This document shows positions 7,564 to 15,756 of a DNA stretch of 21,980 bases, one piece after another. A model generated the notes under the pieces. That model was given only the letters and a program-made list of their open reading frames with translations. It did no database searches and was not told the DNA's origin. The stretch is from Bacillota bacterium (GTDB taxonomy: Bacteria > Bacillota > Clostridia > Peptostreptococcales > Anaerovoracaceae). The stretch is from the NCBI GenBank assembly GCA_016280485.1, contig JAEEGU010000146.1:1-21980 (forward strand), given 5' to 3'. The translations under genes were made by a program, and so were the position numbers. The number at the start of each line of letters is the position of its first letter. Position 1 is the first letter of the stretch.

Positions 7564-8695
7564 TTCCGGCTGAAATCTCCTTACTAAAATCCGAAATAAT
7601 TTCAAACACACTCTCCGCCATTTTTTCCGAGTTGTATTCTTTACTTAGCAAATAATTAGCCTTTGCCATATCTTGGCGTTTCTCTTCGTTCTCTAAAAGT
7701 CTCTTTATTCGGTCCGCTAATGTATCAACATCATCAGATTCTATCAAATAACCATTAATCTCGTCTTTGATTAACTCCAACCCAGCCTTGCATTGGTCCG
7801 TTACTATAATAGGCAACGCAAAAGAAATAGCCTCAGTAACAGGAAACCCCCATACATCATAGCGAGTAGGGAATGCCAGCATATCAGCAGCTGTATAATA
7901 TAATTTCAGTGTTTCCTTATTTGCAAGACCCGGAAAGTGTATATTGGTTGTGTCCATGTTCTTTAGTATTTCTTGACATTCCTCATTTGGATCTCCACCC
8001 AAAATATACAGACCCGCTTCGCCTTTCCTGAGATTTAAGTTACCAAATGCACGAAGCAAGACATCAAACCCTTTTCCTTGAACTTGCCGCCCTACCGAAA
8101 GAATTACTTTTTCTTCATTTATACCAAGTTCTTTTCTAATTGCTTCCCTTTCCTCTTTTGTAATCTGATGGTCCGGTTGGTCATTCTCCTTATAAGACGC
8201 AAATCTGAAAATCTTAGTTCTGGCGGGATCTGCATCATAATGCGCCAGATATTTAATGCTCTCCTTCCCGCCTGTCATCCACAGTGTTGCTTTCGAAATT
8301 AAGGAACTTTTCAGTTTGCGTTTATAGTTTCTCTCTTTCTCGAATATAAATCCTCCATCTGCGCTTATAATAAAGGGCACCTTGTGACGCGAAAGATAAT
8401 TTATTGAGATTGGTGCCGTCGGTGTGAAATACTGCTCCACAATGATTGCATCATACTCTTTATTCTTTCTGAGTATCTCCAACACCCCGGGGCAAAATGC
8501 CATGTATCCGAACATGGGTATGCCGTGCAGGTATATCGTTTTATACGTTTCGGGATAAGCATTGTACGCATCCAAGACTTCTTTAGGCGTTTGTCTTTCT
8601 GCCACCACTGTCAGGTCACAAAGTTTTCCCAACGCATTGTAATAATTAATCCTTTGCGCCGACTGCCGGCACGTAAAAATCAAAACTTTCAGCAT
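7547..8695 (-). CDS. Family 4 glycosyltransferase
   Basis: 382 residues, GT-B fold. SVGRQVQGKGFDVLLRAF (200-217) is the start of the C-terminal nucleotide-binding domain, and PTRYDVWGFPVTEAISF holds the E-x7-E motif in the form D280-x7-E288. The N-terminal domain starts with LKVLIFTC and contains the acceptor-side segment SADGGFIFEKERNYKRK. AAAGGAAAG precedes ATG 8695. Its end overlaps the start of the next gene by 17 bases. A retaining sugar transfer to the lipid-linked glycan is expected; donor unknown. Confidence 0.9.
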   Translation of the reverse strand: MLKVLIFTCRQSAQRINYYNALGKLCDLTVVAERQTPKEVLDAYNAYPETYKTIYLHGIPMFGYMAFCPGVLEILRKNKEYDAIIVEQYFTPTAPISINYLSRHKVPFIISADGGFIFEKERNYKRKLKSSLISKATLWMTGGKESIKYLAHYDADPARTKIFRFASYKENDQPDHQITKEEREAIRKELGINEEKVILSVGRQVQGKGFDVLLRAFGNLNLRKGEAGLYILGGDPNEECQEILKNMDTTNIHFPGLANKETLKLYYTAADMLAFPTRYDVWGFPVTEAISFALPIIVTDQCKAGLELIKDEINGYLIESDDVDTLADRIKRLLENEEKRQDMAKANYLLSKEYNSEKMAESVFEIISDFSKEISAGNAHKK

Positions 8696-8707
8696 TACGC
8701 TTTCCTT

Positions 8708-9679
8708 TTACCTGCGAATTCTTTTACGATATAATAGATAATACAAAATACTGTTTGTTTTCAAAATGTGCGACATCACGCGAACCTTCACATCCGGAAA
8801 GCTTGCAAGGGTGTCCAGCATATCATCGGTTACGATTCTATCCACATATTCAATATAAGTCTCTCGCGATGCACTTTCGGCGATTACGCGGAGAAGCCCC
8901 AGCATCGTCCTATGGAACGCGAGCGTGTAGTAAGGTATAAGCTCGGTGTGCTTACTCTTAAGTCTTTCGATGGATTCGGTAAACTCTACAATAAAATTAT
9001 CCCACGGCTCGCTTTTGCCGATGGTCATGAGCGAATTGCTGCGAACCAAATATTTGTAAGTATTCTTTCCCGTGAATCCCACTCTGTCGACTTCGGAGAA
9101 CAGGCGCCACATAAACTCCACATCTTCGCCGTATCTTCTGAGCTTTTCATTAAATTCAAGTCCGGTCCGCTCGAGCAAGCTTTTTCTGATTATAAGTGAG
9201 CAGCAATGAACCGCCGGCTTTCTCTTTACAAAGCCGTCAAGAAACGTCTTCTTTTGAAAAATTTCGCCGTGTCCGTATGTCACGTCCTGCCCGTTTCGAT
9301 TTGACTCTTTCGTATATTCAAATCCGGAGAACGCAACGTCTACATCACCTTCGTCCAAGGACTTTGCCAAATCCGCAATATGTGTCGGCGAAACTATATC
9401 ATCTGAGTCGATAAAGCAGACATACTCTCCGCCGGCGATTTTTAGTCCTGCATTCCGCGCTCCCGGCAAGCCGCGATTCTCTTGACTGTGAACTCTATAA
9501 TTTGCCCCTTTTTCGTTTAGTACGCTTGTTGCCAACTCAATAGAGTTGTCTGGCGAACCGTCATCTACCAAAACAATCTCGATATCCCGGTAGTCTTGAT
9601 TACACAGAGAAACCATAGTTTCTCTTATATATTTTCCCGAATTATAGACCGGAACTATTATGCTAACTAGCTCTGCCAT
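8708..9679 (-). CDS. Family 2 glycosyltransferase
   Basis: 323 residues. Typical GT2 GT-A domain: VSIIVPVYNSGKYI (5-18), IVLVDDGSPDNS (35-46), ENRGLPGARNAGL (67-79) and the metal-binding DSDD (91-94), followed by a C-terminal region of about 100 residues with a likely acceptor-binding helix bundle. There are no membrane helices, so it is cytoplasmic or peripheral. GCGAGGG lies upstream of ATG 9679. It starts 15 bases after the previous gene and ends 12 bases before the GT4 gene. It should add one residue of the lipid-linked repeat; donor unknown. Confidence 0.92.
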   Translation of the reverse strand: MAELVSIIVPVYNSGKYIRETMVSLCNQDYRDIEIVLVDDGSPDNSIELATSVLNEKGANYRVHSQENRGLPGARNAGLKIAGGEYVCFIDSDDIVSPTHIADLAKSLDEGDVDVAFSGFEYTKESNRNGQDVTYGHGEIFQKKTFLDGFVKRKPAVHCCSLIIRKSLLERTGLEFNEKLRRYGEDVEFMWRLFSEVDRVGFTGKNTYKYLVRSNSLMTIGKSEPWDNFIVEFTESIERLKSKHTELIPYYTLAFHRTMLGLLRVIAESASRETYIEYVDRIVTDDMLDTLASFPDVKVRVMSHILKTNSILYYLLYRKRIRR

Positions 9680-9694
9680 TAATAATAACCCTCG

Positions 9695-10507
9695 CTAAGA
9701 TTTACTGTAGTCTTTATGGAAGAATTTTTTCATAAACAAAATAACTCTCTTCTTTATCCTTAATCTATTGTAGAAAAGTACATCCTTGTTTGTTATTCTG
9801 TCTATTTCTTCTTTGCTCTCCGTCGGTCTGGCATTGTCATCGAACTTCAGTCCTAATTTTTTCTCTAATCGCTCTTTCTCTTCTTTGCACCAATACCCAC
9901 GATATACTATGAAACCATATCCGTATTTAACAACCTCAGGCTCATTCTCGTCAACTACAAAGAATCTGTCATTATTAAACATTCCTCTTGCGCTTCCGAG
10001 GCATTCATACTCCCAAGGATTTTCATTTTTCTTAATGTAGTTTAGCCACTTCTCGCGCCTCCACAGGCATACCTGTTGGCAGATTAATGTCCTGTAGTCG
10101 TATTCTCTTTCTCGGAAAGGGAAATAAGACATATCACTTGTTACTGCACCCGGAACAATGTGAATCATCCATATGCATGCCGCATTAGGGATGGTATCCA
10201 TCATCTCTATGGCATGTTTAAGTTCTTTCACATTAACCTGTTCCTCTATGAGACATTCGTCTTCGATGCAGAGTATATACTCCTCTTCAATTTTTTCTAC
10301 ACAATTATGCAACCTATCACTCCAGGGTGTACCCTTCTCAGGATGAATAGGTATTACGTTAAACCTTGGATCGCTGTAATCAAGCGTCTCCGTGTTCAAA
10401 TAGATTTTGTATTCGGGATTCCAAAATTTATAGAGGCAATCAAAGAAAAGCGGCCATAAATCATGGAATTTATCGCATGTGTTAAGCATTATCGCTACAT
10501 TTCCCAT
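9695..10507 (-). CDS. Putative GT-A-like glycosyltransferase of unassigned family
   Basis: 270 residues with AAAGGAGA before ATG 10507. The N-terminus (VAIMLNTCDKF, then a helix and PEYKIYLNTE) has the strand-helix-strand pattern of a GT-A nucleotide-sugar domain. YILCIEDECLI (77-87) gives an acidic EDE at 82-84 where a metal-binding DxD would lie, and LWRREKW (148-154) with NPWEYE (163-168) could supply the acceptor-side acid. There is no membrane helix or signal peptide. It sits between the aminotransferase pair and a GT2 enzyme. I do not recognise a named family, so a glycosyltransferase role rests on fold-like pattern and context. Confidence 0.55.
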   Translation of the reverse strand: MGNVAIMLNTCDKFHDLWPLFFDCLYKFWNPEYKIYLNTETLDYSDPRFNVIPIHPEKGTPWSDRLHNCVEKIEEEYILCIEDECLIEEQVNVKELKHAIEMMDTIPNAACIWMIHIVPGAVTSDMSYFPFREREYDYRTLICQQVCLWRREKWLNYIKKNENPWEYECLGSARGMFNNDRFFVVDENEPEVVKYGYGFIVYRGYWCKEEKERLEKKLGLKFDDNARPTESKEEIDRITNKDVLFYNRLRIKKRVILFMKKFFHKDYSKS

Positions 10508-10538
10508 TTATAAAAATCTCCTTTTGCTGAACTATTCC

Positions 10539-11585
10539 TTACATCCACCAACCGCACGGAAGCGCAACGAATGAATCGTAAAACTCTTGCACTCCAGGAA
10601 GCGTAGCTTTACTTCCGAAAACCGAGTAGATGTTGTTATTTATATGCACTCCTGATGCATAGAATCCATGTTTTCTAAACTTTTCTATGCACTCTCTTTT
10701 ATTTTCCGCAAGTATGCCGAAAACCCAATAGTTCGGCTCCCCGTTTGGACTTTCAAGCACCTTATAATCCCCGTATTCCGAAAGAGCTTCTCGCCATTTC
10801 TTTGCATTTGCTCTCTGCTTTTTGAGGCGCGCATCTAAATCTGCAAACTGCTGGATCCCAATATATGCATTAACATTGCTGAGCGTTGCACTGTAGCCGT
10901 GAAAGGTTATATCACACTCCGGACTAATCTCGCCGAGCTCGTCTCTGAATGTATTCCTGTCAATTCCGCAGTCTCTTACAAGCACAGCCTTTTCATAGAG
11001 CTTTTCATCATTGAAAATTACAGCGCCGCCGTCAACAGTTGTCAGCATCCTGACTGGGTTAAAGGAAAAGACCGTCATGTCAGTGCCGCAGTTTCCTATT
11101 AGTTTTCCTTTGTATGTAGTTCCAAAGCACTCTATGCCATCATCTATAACCGGAATTCCAAACTCTTTTCCTATAGCATTTATCTCATCGATATAGCCCG
11201 GATAACCACAGAAATGGTTATGTATTACCGCCTTTGTCTTTGATGTTATGCTTTTCCTAACAGCATCCGGATTTAATGTTCCCGTTTTTGGATCAACATC
11301 CGCCCAAACTATTTTTAACCCTGCCGTGGCATATGGCTGCGTTGAAGCGAGACACGCCATAGGCGAAACAATTATTTCATCCCCATACTCAAGTCCGCAA
11401 GACGTAATCGCCACAGAAATTGCGGTATTAAACGTGCTCGTAGCGAGTATCATTTCATGCGAAAAATAGCCTTGCAGCTTATCTTCGAACTCTTTTGTAT
11501 ATTTTCCCGCCGCAAGCTGACCGGAATGTAAGATTGTATCTATTTCCGGCAATTCCGGAACATATGGTTTGTATAAAGGAATCAT
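10539..11585 (-). CDS. DegT-family aminotransferase paralogue lacking the catalytic lysine
   Basis: 348 residues, ATG 11585 with GAGG close upstream. It is clearly homologous to the preceding gene product: both begin MIPL-x-KPY, share IVWADVDP/VVWADVDP and LTTVDGGA, and end in PCGWW. The Schiff-base lysine position reads FSFNPVRMLTT, with R179 encoded by AGG at 11051-11049. The phosphate loop SGTAA is replaced by FNTAI (52-56), and EDAAH by DDGIE (148-152), retaining D149. The C-terminal helix of about 15 residues present in the paralogue is missing after PCGWWM. The frame is intact with a good ribosome binding site, so it does not look like simple decay. It may be a non-catalytic partner of the neighbouring enzyme (active sites of this family lie at the dimer interface) or have another PLP or sugar-binding role. 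Confidence 0.8.
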   Translation of the reverse strand: MIPLYKPYVPELPEIDTILHSGQLAAGKYTKEFEDKLQGYFSHEMILATSTFNTAISVAITSCGLEYGDEIIVSPMACLASTQPYATAGLKIVWADVDPKTGTLNPDAVRKSITSKTKAVIHNHFCGYPGYIDEINAIGKEFGIPVIDDGIECFGTTYKGKLIGNCGTDMTVFSFNPVRMLTTVDGGAVIFNDEKLYEKAVLVRDCGIDRNTFRDELGEISPECDITFHGYSATLSNVNAYIGIQQFADLDARLKKQRANAKKWREALSEYGDYKVLESPNGEPNYWVFGILAENKRECIEKFRKHGFYASGVHINNNIYSVFGSKATLPGVQEFYDSFVALPCGWWM

Positions 11586-11597
11586 GCTGTAACCTCT

Positions 11598-12686
11598 TTA
11601 CCAGCCTTTTTTAATCGTCTGCACTATTTTCTCGCGTGCTTCGCCGTCTACCCACCATCCACAAGGTATATGCACATAGCTTTCGCACCAATTGTCCATG
11701 TTCGGGAGAGCACACTTTGAATCCGCAAAAACGCTGTGTGTATCGCTTCTGTGGTGTAATGGCGAAGCCGCTATGCCGGCCTCTTCCATCATTTTGCAGA
11801 AGTCATCACGTCTTTCAACCTTCATTGTGTAAAGCCAATACGATGGCTCCGTATTCTTGTAATAAGGCACAAGCGTCACGCCATCGACGCCATATAATGC
11901 ACCGTCATAGTATTTACCGTTTTCAATATGCCTTCCTATTACCTCTCCGATATGTCTCATCTGCACTGAGCCAATTATTCCGGTTAGGTTGTTTATCCCG
12001 TACTTGTACCCGGCGCGTGTCACATCGTTTTCCATGCGCGAAACCTTTTTATCAAGGCCAAACCAACGGAGTTTACGCACAGGCACAACATCATCCGGAT
12101 TGTTAAATGCAATTGCACCACCGTCAACCGTTGTAAGATGTTTGATTGCTTGGAAGGAAAAACATGTGAACCGCGAATTTGAACCGACAAGTCTACCTGC
12201 ATATTTTGCCCCAAACGCATGCGCAGCATCCTCTATCACCGGAATGCCGGTTTCTTTTGATATTTTATTAAATTCGTCCATATCGCAGACCATTCCCGCA
12301 TAGTGAACGAGCATTATCGCCTTTGTTTTTTCGGTAATCTTTGACCTCACCGACGCAGGATCCAGCAATCCTGTCGCCGGATCAACATCCGCCCAAACCA
12401 CTTTCGCGCCTGTTATGGCGATGGTGGTATTCGTCGGCTCCGAGGTCATAGGAGTGCTTATGACTTCATCGCCCGGACCTATGTTGAGCTGTAAAAGTGC
12501 AAGGTGTAGCGCTGCCGTTCCTGATTGCGTAGCCAAAACATTATCATTACCCAGAAACGCTCTGATGTCGTCCTCAAAGGCCCATGCAGCTTCGCCTTCG
12601 GCGATGTATCCGCTATAAAGGACCTTCTCAATTTCAGGCATTAATTCTTCTTTTGGTGATATATACGGTTTAACTAAAGGAATCAT
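11598..12686 (-). CDS. DegT/DnrJ/EryC1-family sugar-nucleotide aminotransferase, catalytically complete
   Basis: 362 residues. PLP enzyme of fold type I with the expected residues: SGTAAL (55-60) phosphate loop, IEDAAH (151-156) with D153 for the pyridine nitrogen and H156, and FSFQAIKHLTT with K182 as the Schiff-base lysine. It should aminate a 4-keto or 3-keto nucleotide sugar using glutamate. Homology alone does not tell the position or the sugar. Its best-suited substrate in the locus could be an intermediate of the CapE branch, with the GNAT two genes upstream acetylating the product; this is inference. It starts with an ATGA overlap and is followed after 12 bases by a diverged paralogue. 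Both proteins share the unusual sequence PCGWW near the C-terminus. Confidence 0.88.
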   Translation of the reverse strand: MIPLVKPYISPKEELMPEIEKVLYSGYIAEGEAAWAFEDDIRAFLGNDNVLATQSGTAALHLALLQLNIGPGDEVISTPMTSEPTNTTIAITGAKVVWADVDPATGLLDPASVRSKITEKTKAIMLVHYAGMVCDMDEFNKISKETGIPVIEDAAHAFGAKYAGRLVGSNSRFTCFSFQAIKHLTTVDGGAIAFNNPDDVVPVRKLRWFGLDKKVSRMENDVTRAGYKYGINNLTGIIGSVQMRHIGEVIGRHIENGKYYDGALYGVDGVTLVPYYKNTEPSYWLYTMKVERRDDFCKMMEEAGIAASPLHHRSDTHSVFADSKCALPNMDNWCESYVHIPCGWWVDGEAREKIVQTIKKGW

Positions 12687-13651
12687 TTTTTCTTACCTCT
12701 TTCCTTTAATACGCTGAGTAGTGTCGGTATTGCAAAAGAAATGAATATCTTTGCAAGATTTGCCAAAACACCACCATATAGATATGGTCTCAGTGCCATA
12801 GGGATAAAGTTGGTTAAAGGGTAATAATATCTCGTGTTGCGACCAATAAAAGCGGCAATTGTACCCGGAACCGTTTTGTCGAGGCATCTGCTCAAAAAAC
12901 AAACTCCGAGAATATTAAGCATAGCTTCAAAATAGCAAACCAATATATCCTCGCGTGTTGAACAACTACATGCACCAAATATACCGTATACATCAGTGAT
13001 TCGGTATATAGACATTGCAAGCGCAAGCAACATAACAAACGCAATGAATAATTTTAGCTTGGCTTCTTTTGTTTCAAATACATTACGGTTATAGATTTTA
13101 TAAAATCTGCCTATCGCATAGTATCCGAAGAAATACATCGCAAAGCTCACAAAGAACAGCATTTCGCTGTCAAACTTATGAATCAAAAATCCGGCCGCTA
13201 CTATAACGCAGGTTGCAATAATCAATTTTTTATCGCTACCCTTGCTGAAAGCAGCATTAACTGCCAGGTATAATACTTTTATGATGAATAAAACCACGAA
13301 AAAATAGAGTGCCAGTGTGCCTCCGCCTTTTCCGATTATTGTATCATGCAAATTATCTAAGAGCACTTTCCTGTCAAAAGCGCTTTCGATGTAAAGTATC
13401 GCTGAAAAGATCAGTGAATAGACAACATAGGGTAAAAGCAATCTTTTTGCTGATTTCACCACGCTTTTCGAGGGTTTAGTTATACCGTAATCTGCAAATA
13501 CCCCCGCTAAAAAGAAAAAGAGGGGCATATGGAATATAGAAATCCAATTTCTTATTATTTCAGGGACAATTGAAGGAGTATGCCCCATAATAACTAAGAT
13601 TATGCCTATTCCTTTAGCAATATCAATTGTATCGTTCCTATAGGGTTTCAT
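12683..13651 (-). CDS. Acyltransferase-3 family membrane protein (sugar O-acyltransferase)
   Basis: 322 residues with about ten hydrophobic segments. The N-terminus has the acyltransferase-3 signature: an R-x-x-x-ID-IAKGIGI start, then IMGH with the conserved histidine at residue 24, followed by FHMPLFFFLAGVF. Family members (OafA, WecH and relatives) transfer O-acetyl or similar groups to glycans at the membrane. The ATG lies one base after the GNAT stop and the TGA overlaps the next ATG (ATGA), so it is translationally coupled on both sides. Likely role is O-acetylation of the polysaccharide repeat. Confidence 0.85.
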   Translation of the reverse strand: MKPYRNDTIDIAKGIGIILVIMGHTPSIVPEIIRNWISIFHMPLFFFLAGVFADYGITKPSKSVVKSAKRLLLPYVVYSLIFSAILYIESAFDRKVLLDNLHDTIIGKGGGTLALYFFVVLFIIKVLYLAVNAAFSKGSDKKLIIATCVIVAAGFLIHKFDSEMLFFVSFAMYFFGYYAIGRFYKIYNRNVFETKEAKLKLFIAFVMLLALAMSIYRITDVYGIFGACSCSTREDILVCYFEAMLNILGVCFLSRCLDKTVPGTIAAFIGRNTRYYYPLTNFIPMALRPYLYGGVLANLAKIFISFAIPTLLSVLKERGKKK

Positions 13652-13652
13652 A

Positions 13653-14177
13653 CTAAAAATCTCTGTTTACTGATATCTTTTCGATATTTTCCGGAATTGT
13701 TCTCAAAGGGTCATAAATCATAGCGTTGCAGTCACACAACTTTTCCTCTACTGCGATTTCTCTCGCCTCCACCTTTTCCCAACCTGCACGAATATAAAAT
13801 CCCACTACTTTGTCGCGGCAAAACAGAATTCCGCACAACTTTTTTCTTTTCAGATAGGAATTTGTAACAGCCATCAAAACCGCGCCCATCCCCGAACCTT
13901 CTTTGGTAACTGATACGCATACATTACCGATGCCGAGCATTTTAATAGTTTTGCCACTTATCTTAACATCAACATTGACAATATTAAGATATGCCGCAAG
14001 CTCGCCGCCTTCTCGCAGAAGTACATGCTTATCATCTTGCTTTATATTTTCACGAAACCACCTCATGTGTTCGGCTTCGCTATATTTCCAATGTTGTTGT
14101 TTCAAACCATTTATTTCAACTATTTGTTGTTCAGAAAGGTCCTTAGTTTCCCTTATTTCAATCTCCAGTTTTTTCAT
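13653..14177 (-). CDS. GNAT-family acetyltransferase
   Basis: 174 residues. The central motif VSVTKEGSGMGAVLM has the R/Q-x-x-G-x-G/A-like acetyl-CoA pyrophosphate loop in the variant form EGSGMG, and the FYIRAGWEKV near residue 130-140 is the usual GNAT C-terminal beta-bulge segment. It has no signal peptide or membrane helix. AAAAGGAATT provides the ribosome binding site inside the end of the flippase gene. In this context it probably N-acetylates an amino-sugar nucleotide or a wall precursor, perhaps the product of the aminotransferase two genes downstream. Substrate cannot be read from sequence. Confidence 0.75.
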   Translation of the reverse strand: MKKLEIEIRETKDLSEQQIVEINGLKQQHWKYSEAEHMRWFRENIKQDDKHVLLREGGELAAYLNIVNVDVKISGKTIKMLGIGNVCVSVTKEGSGMGAVLMAVTNSYLKRKKLCGILFCRDKVVGFYIRAGWEKVEAREIAVEEKLCDCNAMIYDPLRTIPENIEKISVNRDF

Positions 14178-15735
14178 AATTCCTTTTTACAACAGATTTC
14201 AGTATGTTGAGTTCCTCAACCTTCATAACTTTCAGTAGCACCAAATACGCACCTACCGCCACACAAACCGCTATTCCTAGATACACCATGCGTGGCATCC
14301 AAAGCGCTGCCATGAGCCCTCTGTGGCAGACAAACGAAAGCCCTACCGAAACAATCGATGCAAATGCAATCTTTCCTATCTTGCCCCATCCCGGCGCCAC
14401 ATCAATGTCGTGGAAGTGCCGCAAGCCTACATAAAGAAGCACCGAATTCACAACTGCCGCGCAGCTTGTCGCAAGTGCGAGACCACAATGTTGCATACTG
14501 CCGACCAACATAAGATTTACGACGATGTTTACCACTACGCTGACCAGTGCAAAATACATCGGTCTCCGAGTATCCTTTATCGCGTAATAAAAGTTTGTTA
14601 CCAGCGTGTTCAACGCCATAAAGGTCATGCCCAAAGAGTAAAACCTATATGCGCCCTGGGTAAGCTCTGTCGCTACAGAATCAAAGGCCCCTCTTTCAAA
14701 GAAAATCTGCACGACTTCATTACTATATACCACCGCACCTGCCGAAAAAGGTAACGCTATGAGTATTGTAAGTGCCACACCTGCTTTTGAAATCGCCTCT
14801 ACACTATCGCGATTTCCAAGCGCATTCTCTTGCGAAAGCTTTGGATATATTATGGTGCTTATTACCGTTGTAGATAGCGCCATAACGGTACCATTCAGCA
14901 AGTTTCCGTAGTTAAGTGCCGCTACACTCCCCTCTGCAAGTCCCGAAGCTAGGTATTTGTCCACAAACATATTTATCTGTGTGCCAAAATGCCCGACAAA
15001 CACAGGGATTGCAAGTGGCATTATCAACATAAATGTTTCGCGGTTATTTTCGTTGCGAAGAGTGTATTTATACTCTTTCCTTTTCGCCAAAATATAGAAA
15101 AGGAAATATCTTACCACATACGCAATAAGCGCGCCGTAAGCGAGAAAATGGTGATCCGTATAGGCGCATATAACTATTGTCAGTATTATTATCGCGCTTT
15201 GGGTATATCCCACTATTACCTGCGGTATGAAGGAACCCTTATACTGTAGATATGCATCTAAAATTGCAGCAGTGGCCGAAAAAATTGTATATGCAAAAGT
15301 AACCTTCAGGTAATACGAAGTGAGCGCCGCAGTTTCCCCGGTAAATCCTTTTGCTAACAGAGCCGTTATCTGATTCGGAAACAGCAAGCCAACCACTGCA
15401 GAGATAGCAGAAGCCACAAAAAGTATATTTAGAACCTGACTTGTAAATCGATTTCCCTCGCCTTGTGAGCCCTGCTCCATTTTTTCCGAAAGAAGCGGCA
15501 TGTATGCAGTTACTACCGCACCGAAAATGCCCATAAAGAGAATACTTGGAATCGACTGAGCCATCACATAGGCATCCACTATATAATTGGTTCCGTAGAA
15601 TGCCGCCATGACAAGTTCGCGAGCAAATCCCAGCAATTTAGAAAGTGCCATCAGAACGGCCATAATTACAGCCGTTCTCGCCGCAGTCTGTACCGCCTTG
15701 CTTGGCAGATTGTTCTCACGTTCTATTCTTTCCAC
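14158..15735 (-). CDS. MurJ/MviN-family lipid-linked oligosaccharide flippase
   Basis: 525 residues starting at GTG 15735, with GGGAG five bases upstream. It is a polytopic membrane protein of the MOP superfamily with about 14 hydrophobic segments. MurJ-type landmarks are visible: SKLLGFARE near residue 37, an aspartate-containing membrane segment NYIVDAYVMAQSIP, FFERGAFDS, and YAIKDTRRPMY. MurJ flips lipid II. Inside a polysaccharide locus with no classical Wzx, this copy more likely exports the locus's own undecaprenyl-linked glycan, which is inference. It begins 21 bases after capG, and its 3' end overlaps the GNAT gene by 20 bases. Confidence 0.88.
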   Translation of the reverse strand: MERIERENNLPSKAVQTAARTAVIMAVLMALSKLLGFARELVMAAFYGTNYIVDAYVMAQSIPSILFMGIFGAVVTAYMPLLSEKMEQGSQGEGNRFTSQVLNILFVASAISAVVGLLFPNQITALLAKGFTGETAALTSYYLKVTFAYTIFSATAAILDAYLQYKGSFIPQVIVGYTQSAIIILTIVICAYTDHHFLAYGALIAYVVRYFLFYILAKRKEYKYTLRNENNRETFMLIMPLAIPVFVGHFGTQINMFVDKYLASGLAEGSVAALNYGNLLNGTVMALSTTVISTIIYPKLSQENALGNRDSVEAISKAGVALTILIALPFSAGAVVYSNEVVQIFFERGAFDSVATELTQGAYRFYSLGMTFMALNTLVTNFYYAIKDTRRPMYFALVSVVVNIVVNLMLVGSMQHCGLALATSCAAVVNSVLLYVGLRHFHDIDVAPGWGKIGKIAFASIVSVGLSFVCHRGLMAALWMPRMVYLGIAVCVAVGAYLVLLKVMKVEELNILKSVVKRNYEKTGD

Positions 15736-15756
15736 TCTCGCTCCCGCTTGTCTGTC

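Noticed and set aside
7564..7611. Longer N-terminus for the GT-C-like protein from ATG 7611
   Set aside because: It would overlap the GT4 gene by 65 bases; the ATG at 7563 has GGAGAT upstream and the usual short overlap.
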